A stretch of DNA of 64,000 nucleotides from Pseudomonadales bacterium (GTDB taxonomy: Bacteria; Pseudomonadota; Gammaproteobacteria; Pseudomonadales; Halieaceae): positions 620,001 through 684,000 of the forward strand of contig JACKNO010000002.1 in the NCBI GenBank assembly GCA_024234815.1. Reading direction: 5' to 3'. The notes below the pieces were generated by a model. The model saw only the letters and a list, made by a program, of their open reading frames with translations. It made no database searches and was not told the DNA's origin. Position numbers and translations under genes: made by a program. This document shows positions 58,135 through 64,000 of the stretch, in pieces. The stretch's first letter is position 1; each line of letters starts with the position of its first letter.

Positions 58135-60060
58135 CTAATTCTCCATTGAAATACGGCCGCGACGTTCCACGTCCTCGGTGATCAGCGTTGTAAACGCTGC
58201 GAGATCCATCGATCCCAGGTCTTCACCACGGCGGGTACGCACGGCCACAGTCCCGGATTCAACTTCTTTATCCCCCACCACTAGCAGGTACGGAATGCGC
58301 TGAATCGTGTGCTCGCGGATTTTAAAGCCGATCTTTTCATTTCTCAAGTCCGAGACGACCCGAAAGCCCTTGTTTTTTAAGGAATCTTCCACATTTCGGA
58401 CATATTCGGACTGATTGTCGGTGATATTGAGCACCACGGCCTGGGTTGGTGCCAGCCAGGTGGGAAAAATACCCTCGTAGTGTTCGATCAAAATACCGAT
58501 AAATCGCTCAAAGGAACCGAGGATCGCCCGGTGCAGCATCACGGGCACCTGGCGGCTGCCATCTTCGGCCACATACTGGGCCCCGAGGCGCCCCGGCATC
58601 GAAAAATCGACCTGGATTGTGCCCAACTGCCACACCCGGCCGATGCAGTCCTTGAGGGAGAACTCGATCTTGGGGCCATAAAAGGCGCCCTCCCCCGGCA
58701 GTTCCTGCCAGGGCAGGTTCTGGGCATCCAGCGCATCAGCCAATGCCTTCTCGGCGCGGTCCCAATCCTCATCGGTGCCCACGCGTTGCTCCGGGCGTGT
58801 GGAAAGGCGGTAGATAACCTCGCTGAAGCCAAAATCCTCGTACACGGCGTGCAAAAAATCGATAAAGGTGGAGACTTCAGGCTGGATCTGCTCTTCGGTA
58901 CAGAAAATATGCGCGTCGTCCTGCACGAAACCCCGCACTCGCATAATGCCGTGCAGTGAGCCCGAGGGTTCGTTGCGGTGACAGGAACCGAATTCGGCCA
59001 ACCGCAGGGGCAGATCCCGGTAGGACTTCAGGCCCTGGTTGAACACCTGCACATGGCAGGGGCAGTTCATGGGCTTGACGGCGAACTCCCGGTCCTCGGT
59101 TTTGAGCATGAACATATCGTCGCCAAACTTGTCGGCGTGTCCGGAGCGTTGCCACAGTGACATATCCACCAACTGCGGGGTCTTTATCTCCTGGTAATCC
59201 TGGCGGCGCTGCGCTTTGCGCATATATTGCTCGATGGTCTGGTAGATGCTCCAGCCCGCCGGGTGCCAGAACACCATGCCCGGCGCCTCCTCCTGGGTAT
59301 GAAACAGGTCCAGCTTCTTGCCGATCTTGCGGTGGTCGCGCTTCTCGGCCTCCTCTATTTGGGTGAGGTACTGTCGCAGTTGCTTCTTGTTCGACCAGGC
59401 GGTGCCATAGATGCGCTGCAACATCTCGTTTTTGGCATCACCGCGCCAGTAGGCGCCCGCCACCTTGGTCAGCTTGAATGCCTGCAATTTGCCTGTAGTG
59501 GGCACGTGCGGCCCGCGACACAGATCCATCCAGGCGCCCTGCCGGTAGAGGCTTATTTCCTCCCCCTCCGGTAGTTCCTCGATAATCTGTACCTTGTAGT
59601 TTTCGCCCATGTTGCGAAACATTTCGATTGCTTTTTCCCGGCTTACGACCAGGCGCTCTACCGGCAGATCCTGCTCGGCAAGCTCTTCCATGCGTTGTTC
59701 GATGCGGGCCAGGTCTTCCGGAGTGAAGCTGTGGCCGGTAGCGAAATCGTAGAAGAATCCATCTTCGATCACCGGGCCTATGGTGACCTGCACACCGGGA
59801 AATAATTCCTGCACCGCCATGGCCAGCAGGTGGGCGGTGGAGTGCCGAATGACCTCCAGGCCCGCGTCGTCGCGGTCGGTGATAATGGACAGGCTGGCAT
59901 CGCCTTCGATGATGTGGGAGGTGTCCACCTCGCGGCCGTCGACAACCCCCGCGAGTGCGGCCTTGGCCAGGCCTGCGCCGATATCGGCGGCGACGTCGTG
60001 AACAGTAACCGGGTTGGGAAATGAACGCTGGCTGCCGTCCGGCAGGGTAATTACAGGCAT
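58135..60060 (-). CDS. thrS: threonyl-tRNA synthetase
   Basis: The 641-residue enzyme has the TGS domain (MPVITLPDGSQRSFPNPVTVHDVAADIG) and the editing domain with HSTAHLLAMAVQELFPG and YYDF-like GFFYDF. The class II core has GMVFWHPAGWSIYQTIEQYMR, KPMNCPCHVQVF and LAEFGSCHRNEPSGSLHGIMRVRGFVQDDAHIF. The anticodon-binding end is VVLNITDNQSEYVRNVEDSLKNKGFRV. Zn ligands Cys/His are present. Its stop precedes the infC start by one base. Confidence 0.98.
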   Translation of the reverse strand: MPVITLPDGSQRSFPNPVTVHDVAADIGAGLAKAALAGVVDGREVDTSHIIEGDASLSIITDRDDAGLEVIRHSTAHLLAMAVQELFPGVQVTIGPVIEDGFFYDFATGHSFTPEDLARIEQRMEELAEQDLPVERLVVSREKAIEMFRNMGENYKVQIIEELPEGEEISLYRQGAWMDLCRGPHVPTTGKLQAFKLTKVAGAYWRGDAKNEMLQRIYGTAWSNKKQLRQYLTQIEEAEKRDHRKIGKKLDLFHTQEEAPGMVFWHPAGWSIYQTIEQYMRKAQRRQDYQEIKTPQLVDMSLWQRSGHADKFGDDMFMLKTEDREFAVKPMNCPCHVQVFNQGLKSYRDLPLRLAEFGSCHRNEPSGSLHGIMRVRGFVQDDAHIFCTEEQIQPEVSTFIDFLHAVYEDFGFSEVIYRLSTRPEQRVGTDEDWDRAEKALADALDAQNLPWQELPGEGAFYGPKIEFSLKDCIGRVWQLGTIQVDFSMPGRLGAQYVAEDGSRQVPVMLHRAILGSFERFIGILIEHYEGIFPTWLAPTQAVVLNITDNQSEYVRNVEDSLKNKGFRVVSDLRNEKIGFKIREHTIQRIPYLLVVGDKEVESGTVAVRTRRGEDLGSMDLAAFTTLITEDVERRGRISMEN

Positions 60061-60323
60061 GGGTTGTTCCTTTCGTCAGTGGTGACCGCTACCAAAGGCC
60101 ACTTGAATTCATTCGTTTGGTTGATTTTGCTACTTTGCCGAAAAACAGCAGCTTCAGGCCGCCGCTCTACCGGAGCAGGCTATTGCCCGTTTTCGGGGGC
60201 GAAATAATGCCCGAACGCCACCGTAAAAGGAAGCCCCGCCCTCACGCAGAGCAGACGGCAAATGATTGAAACCGGGGAGCGCCGGCCGCATAAAGTGTCA
60301 GCGTAACGCGGGAGCCAAACCGC

Positions 60324-60346
60324 AAAAAGCCCACCGAAGTGGGCTC
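60324..60346 (-). terminator. terminator of the PEP-CTERM gene
   Basis: On the minus strand AGCCCAC and GTGGGCT pair around TTCG and are followed by TTTTT. It lies 20 bases beyond the stop at 60366. Confidence 0.85.
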
Positions 60347-60365
60347 TGGCATCGACAGATACGAT

Positions 60366-61223
60366 CTAGCCGCGCTTGCGTCTCGACCAGCCAAGACCGG
60401 CCAGGCCCAGGCCGAACAGCGCCAGGGTAGCAGGCACCGGGGCCTGCCCGATGGGATTGAATTCGTCCCGGTACTCCCACCGAATAATATCGTGATTACC
60501 CCAATCCGCACCGGTTCCCGAAGTAAACCCGACATAGGCGGTGTTCTGGCCGAGAATGGAAGCCAGATCCAGCGTCCTTGAGAGCATGGCTGCGGCGGGG
60601 CGTACTCCCGTCTGGTTTGCCCGCACCTCGAGATCCGTCCCGTCGTAATCGATCCAGACAGACCAGATCGACCCATCATCGAAGTTAGTTGCCACATCCA
60701 GCGTATTGGGTGAACCCGGCCCGTGGTTGACCGAGCCATTGATATCAATGCCGATATGGTTTGAGCTGGGGTCATTGTTCCCGGCATTACACCAGGTATC
60801 AAACTCCACGCCGACGCTGCTGCCAATACCGGCGTAGCCGATACCTTGCCCGGCGCCGCCAATACTGGATGACACCGACTGTGCGACGAACACGATACCA
60901 TCGGCTCCGGCCTCCGTATTGCAGTCAAATATGCTGCCACCGGGACTGGTTATCCGAAAATTGAAAAAGGTGCTGAAAGTTGCGGCATTAATGGTATTGG
61001 TACTGAAAGCGCTTCCCGACTGACTGGTTGAGGCTCCGGTCAGGCGCAGTACCGGGTTGGCGTCGATGCCATTATTGACATTGGCCACCGTGTTGCCGTT
61101 CAGCGTCAATCCCGCTGCTGAAGAAAAGTCGTCGAAAATGACAATGGTTGAGTGAGCTGCGGTGGAAACTAAGCCCAATGCCGCTGCTGCCAGGGTTGTT
61201 TTCAGGAGATTCAAGTTCATCAT
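60366..61223 (-). CDS. exported lectin-like protein with PEP-CTERM sorting signal
   Basis: The 285-residue product has a signal peptide (cleavage near AAHS). A legume-lectin-like beta-sandwich follows (FSTFFNFRI, GADGIVFVAQSVSSSIGGAGQGIGYAGIGSSVGVEFDTW, IWSVWIDYDG). The C-terminus has VPATLALFGLGLAGLGWSRRKRG, a PEP-CTERM anchor in which the usual VPEP reads VPAT. It is probably sorted by exosortase to the cell surface and may bind sugars. The paired ATGs at 61223/61220 have GGAAG upstream. Confidence 0.85.
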   Translation of the reverse strand: MMNLNLLKTTLAAAALGLVSTAAHSTIVIFDDFSSAAGLTLNGNTVANVNNGIDANPVLRLTGASTSQSGSAFSTNTINAATFSTFFNFRITSPGGSIFDCNTEAGADGIVFVAQSVSSSIGGAGQGIGYAGIGSSVGVEFDTWCNAGNNDPSSNHIGIDINGSVNHGPGSPNTLDVATNFDDGSIWSVWIDYDGTDLEVRANQTGVRPAAAMLSRTLDLASILGQNTAYVGFTSGTGADWGNHDIIRWEYRDEFNPIGQAPVPATLALFGLGLAGLGWSRRKRG

Positions 61224-61420
61224 GGCTTCCATACAAAAAATGAAGTTGTACCCCAGAACAAGCAAGGTACATGCCAGTCACATTAAGCCGTTGTTCCTGC
61301 TGAAAATTTTTGGGCACTGGGGTGGGCTGGCGGAAGCCCTAATCCGCAAGTGTAAAATAACCTGACACGGGTTCCGGTTACTCAACAGCCTGACCGGACC
61401 GGAAATGGCCTGGCCGTTGG

Positions 61421-62665
61421 CTATTTTTTAGCCTGCTTCACTTTGCGCTTTGGCTTCTTGGCACCGGTCGCCGCTCGTTTCCCGGACTTCGCCGGCGCAG
61501 CGCCCGAGCGCTTCGCCAGCCACTCCACCGACTCAGCCCACACCGCGTCCTGGGCCTTGCTGCCGATGATCACGCCCATGTGGCCGCCGGGCGCGAGGCG
61601 GAACTCTTTGTCCTTCGACGCCACGATATCCACGATCTGTTTCGCAATCTCGGCGGGCACCAGAATGTCAGTCTCCCCGGCAAAGGCGAGCAGGTTCGAT
61701 TTGATCTTGTCCAGCTCCGCCAGTCTATCCCCGACCTCCACCTTGCCCTGCGCGAGCTGGTTCTCCCCTACCACCTTTACCGCCATGTCCTTGATCACGC
61801 CGCCGGGGTACAGCAGCATGTGATTGAGGTAGTCGGCCGTGGTGGAGTAGGACTTCACAAAGTCGCGGTCCGACAGCCGCGTTACCAGGTCCCAGTAGGT
61901 GGTGACGCTGCCCACCGGGTCGGTCATCTTGAACACCAGGGTGGTTGCCCAGGGCGGTAGTGCCAGGCGCGAGGGATCGAGGGCCTTGAGTCGCAGGTTC
62001 GTGTAATTGCTCACCAGTTGCGCCGCCCCGTTCAGGCCCTGCGCGGCACCCGCGACCCCCGCTATCACCCCGCGGCCACTTTCGAGGTCGATGGGGCTGG
62101 CGATGGTAACGATGTTGCGGATGGCGGGATCGAGCACCTGTCCCTGGTGCAACAGGCACAGCAGGCCACCCATACACCAGCCCATCATGGACAATTCGCG
62201 GCTGCCGGAATGTTCCCGGATCTTGTCCAGCGCGGTGCCCAGCATGGTGTAGGAATAGTCCTTGAGGTTCAGGTGCGCGTGTTCCTTTTTCGGCTTGCCC
62301 CAGTCCACCAGGTAGGTCTTGAAGCCATTCGCCGCCATAAAGCGCACCAGGCTGCGCTGGGGCATCAGGTCAAAGGTCTCGGTGGTGACGCCCAGTGGCG
62401 GAACCAGTACCAGCGGCACCGCGTGCTGCTTGCGCTGCACCGGCATAAAGCTGCCGTCCACCAGCTCAATCTCCTCTTCTTCCGGCAGGCCGTAATAGCG
62501 CACGGCCATGAGGTCGCCGTCGTGTACCAGTTCGAACCAGGTGCGCCCCGACTGTATCAGGGTATCCCGCTTGAACAGCCAGTCCGCGCCATTGGCGGCG
62601 CCTTTGGCCAGCCGCCGGTTGAGCGCCAGCCCCTGTTCGATCGCTATCTTCGCCAGGTTGTTCAT
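61421..62665 (-). CDS. PHA synthase-like alpha/beta hydrolase with basic tail
   Basis: The 414-residue product has the PhaC-type core: PLVLVPPLGVTTETFDLMPQRSLVRFMAANGFKTYLVDWG, then the lipase-like box GWCMGG with nucleophile Cys, the Asp region AGETDILVPAE and the catalytic His in GGHMGVI. It is shorter than class I PhaC at the N-terminus. The last 30 residues are Lys/Ala-rich (KRAATGAKKPKRKVKQAKK), a histone-like tail. Its ATG overlaps the WS/DGAT-like stop (ATGA), indicating joint storage-lipid metabolism. Confidence 0.8.
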   Translation of the reverse strand: MNNLAKIAIEQGLALNRRLAKGAANGADWLFKRDTLIQSGRTWFELVHDGDLMAVRYYGLPEEEEIELVDGSFMPVQRKQHAVPLVLVPPLGVTTETFDLMPQRSLVRFMAANGFKTYLVDWGKPKKEHAHLNLKDYSYTMLGTALDKIREHSGSRELSMMGWCMGGLLCLLHQGQVLDPAIRNIVTIASPIDLESGRGVIAGVAGAAQGLNGAAQLVSNYTNLRLKALDPSRLALPPWATTLVFKMTDPVGSVTTYWDLVTRLSDRDFVKSYSTTADYLNHMLLYPGGVIKDMAVKVVGENQLAQGKVEVGDRLAELDKIKSNLLAFAGETDILVPAEIAKQIVDIVASKDKEFRLAPGGHMGVIIGSKAQDAVWAESVEWLAKRSGAAPAKSGKRAATGAKKPKRKVKQAKK

Positions 62666-64000
62666 GCCGCATCCTCCGCAGACTGCACCAGTTGCTCCAG
62701 GTCATCCAGGGCCCTGCCCACGTACACCGCCAGGCGCTGCAGGTGCGGCAGCGTATCGCGGGCCCCGGTAAAGCCGATATTCAGGGTACCGGCATAACTG
62801 ACGCAGTCGATGCTCAGGGCCCCGTATTGCAGCAACTGGCTGATGGGGTAGATGGCGTCGAGGCGGGCCCCGTCGAAATACATCGGGCTGTCGGTACCCT
62901 GCACGTTGGAAATTTTCAGGTTGAACACGGGGGGCACGAAACGCCCTACCGCTGGCAACTGGCTGGCGAACATGGGGGCCGCGCGCAGCAACACGTAGGG
63001 CGTTACCGCCTCCTCGGGCAGCGAGTTGCGATCATCTCTTACGACTTTTATCGATTTCTTCACCGCCGCCAGGCGGGCCAGGGGGTCCCCGATATTGGTA
63101 CCCAGTTCCACCCGGATGCCCGCCAGGGCATTGGCTGCGTTCTGGCTGCCGCGCTCGCGCAGTGAGACCGGTATCAGGCCCACGAGGGACTCATCCGGAA
63201 GCGCGTTGTACTCCTTGAAGAAGCGGCGCAGGGAGGTGGCGCAAAGATAGGTAAGTACTTCATTTACCGTACTGGAGGTGGCAGCGGCAATGCGCTCAAT
63301 GCGGGCCTGCTCGAACTGCTGGGTGGCAAAACGCCGCTGCTGGTTGATGGCTCGATTGAGGGTCGAGCGGGGCACGCCGCGCGGCAGCAGGAAGCCGCGC
63401 GCCTTACTCGGCGACACCGAAGCGCGCAGCAGTCCCACGCCTGCGCGGCCGAGAGAGGCCAGCGATGCCAGCGCGCCACTCGATTCCTCCGGGTCATCAA
63501 GCGCCGCACCCGGCAGGGGTTGCGCCCACAGCGGCGGCATATTGCGTTGCCTCGCGCTGTCCGCGAGCATCGACAGGATCGTGGGCACGCTGTCCAGGAA
63601 ACTGACCAGGGCGTGATGAATTTTTACATAGAAGGCGAAGCGGTCGCGCTCCAGGCCTTCGATCAGGTGGAACTCCCACAGCGGCCTGTTTCTGTCCAGG
63701 GCCGGACTGTGCAGGCGCGACACCATGACCCCGAGTTCGCGCTCGCCACCGGGCTCAGGCAATGCCGAGTGCTGAAAGTGATAACTGAGTTCGACATCCC
63801 GCGCTTCCACCATGCGCGGCACCATGCCCGTGAGCCCCTCCCCGGAAAGGCGCATGTTCCAGGGCTCGCTGCACACCTTGAACTCGCGCATCCTGGCGGC
63901 CATATTGCGCAGGTAGTCCGGGGCGGCATTGCGCGGCTTGTAGAAGATAGCCAACACCCCTACATGCATTGGCGTGTCCGCCGTTTCCAAAAAGAGCCAG
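62662..64000 (-). CDS. wax ester synthase/DGAT-like protein, 5' end outside window, altered active site
   Basis: About 446 codons are visible; the frame is open at the right edge. The family N-terminal element ETADTPMHVGVLAIFYKP and the WEFHLIEGL block are present, as are the later NEVLTYLCATSLRRFF and PVFNLKISNVQGTDSPMYFDGARLDAIYPIS pieces. The acyltransferase motif HHxxxDG, however, reads HHALVSF, losing both Asp and Gly. The reaction is therefore uncertain: it may be inactive, regulatory, or use another substrate. It is translationally coupled to the PHA synthase-like gene. Confidence 0.85.
   Translation of the reverse strand, partial: WLFLETADTPMHVGVLAIFYKPRNAAPDYLRNMAARMREFKVCSEPWNMRLSGEGLTGMVPRMVEARDVELSYHFQHSALPEPGGERELGVMVSRLHSPALDRNRPLWEFHLIEGLERDRFAFYVKIHHALVSFLDSVPTILSMLADSARQRNMPPLWAQPLPGAALDDPEESSGALASLASLGRAGVGLLRASVSPSKARGFLLPRGVPRSTLNRAINQQRRFATQQFEQARIERIAAATSSTVNEVLTYLCATSLRRFFKEYNALPDESLVGLIPVSLRERGSQNAANALAGIRVELGTNIGDPLARLAAVKKSIKVVRDDRNSLPEEAVTPYVLLRAAPMFASQLPAVGRFVPPVFNLKISNVQGTDSPMYFDGARLDAIYPISQLLQYGALSIDCVSYAGTLNIGFTGARDTLPHLQRLAVYVGRALDDLEQLVQSAEDAA

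Noticed and set aside
60242..60940. Minus-strand frame overlapping the PEP-CTERM gene
   Set aside because: Runs through the terminator and out of frame of a clearly better gene with signal peptide and PEP-CTERM tail.
62018..62797. Open frame antisense to the PHA synthase-like gene
   Set aside because: Composition artefact of GC-rich codons on the opposite strand; extends into the next gene without domain evidence.

Overview
The window is gammaproteobacterial chromosome. Its right end (about 52.4-64 kb) is core: thrS-infC-rpmI-rplT-pheS-pheT-ihfA, a MerR-like gene and tRNA-Pro(GGG), all on the minus strand, preceded by a PEP-CTERM lectin-like gene and a PHA synthase-like/wax-ester-synthase-like pair. 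That gene order, PEP-CTERM sorting and WS/DGAT storage-lipid genes suggest a marine Halieaceae/Cellvibrionales-type bacterium. This is an inference, since no 16S rRNA is present.

The left 48 kb is a metal-resistance genomic island abutting tRNA-Pro. Next to the tRNA lies a tyrosine integrase with an excisionase-like gene. The integrase is split by an intact IS21-family element (49448-52045) with a 6-bp target duplication. The other island end is not in the window.

Regions from left to right. (1) 1-3.4 kb: a porin (cut by the window edge) and small exported proteins. (2) 3.5-15.4 kb: one long minus-strand copper/silver array (cytochrome c, CopA P-type ATPase, cupredoxin, PII-like protein, DUF2933, HMA-like protein, PRPP-synthetase-like protein, CusCBA-type RND pump, lipoprotein), divergent from cusRS-like regulators (15.6-17.7 kb). 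(3) 17.8-18.8 kb: AhpD-like and rhodanese genes. (4) 18.9-27.3 kb: a second copper operon of DUF411, CopA multicopper oxidase, CopB, two FtsX-type permeases, an ABC ATPase fused to a YHS metal-binding domain, a LolA-like protein and an outer-membrane barrel. (5) 27.5-30.2 kb: cadR/cadA. (6) 31.2-37.9 kb: czcCBA with a PII-like gene and a CzcI-like gene. (7) 38.6-42.6 kb: a PbrR-like regulator with cytochrome-FTR1 permease (PbrT-like), a CDF transporter and a frameshifted cytochrome-like gene. (8) 43.2-47.6 kb: DUF4382 lipoprotein, a decayed copy of the copper promoter, a GDT1-like gene, dmeRF, and a small mer locus (merR, merC, GDCCVxCxxG protein) lacking merA.

Regulation is legible. Four ATTAC-N6-GTAAT palindromes mark likely CusR/CopR targets. 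Four MerR-type promoters with 19-bp spacers carry operators; two of these, at the FTR1 and CDF genes, are nearly identical and define one regulon. The most unusual parts are the copper-linked Lol-like ABC system with its YHS-fused ATPase, the PRPP-synthetase-like protein with altered active-site motifs inside the copper operon, and the fossil copper promoter now upstream of a DUF4382 gene.
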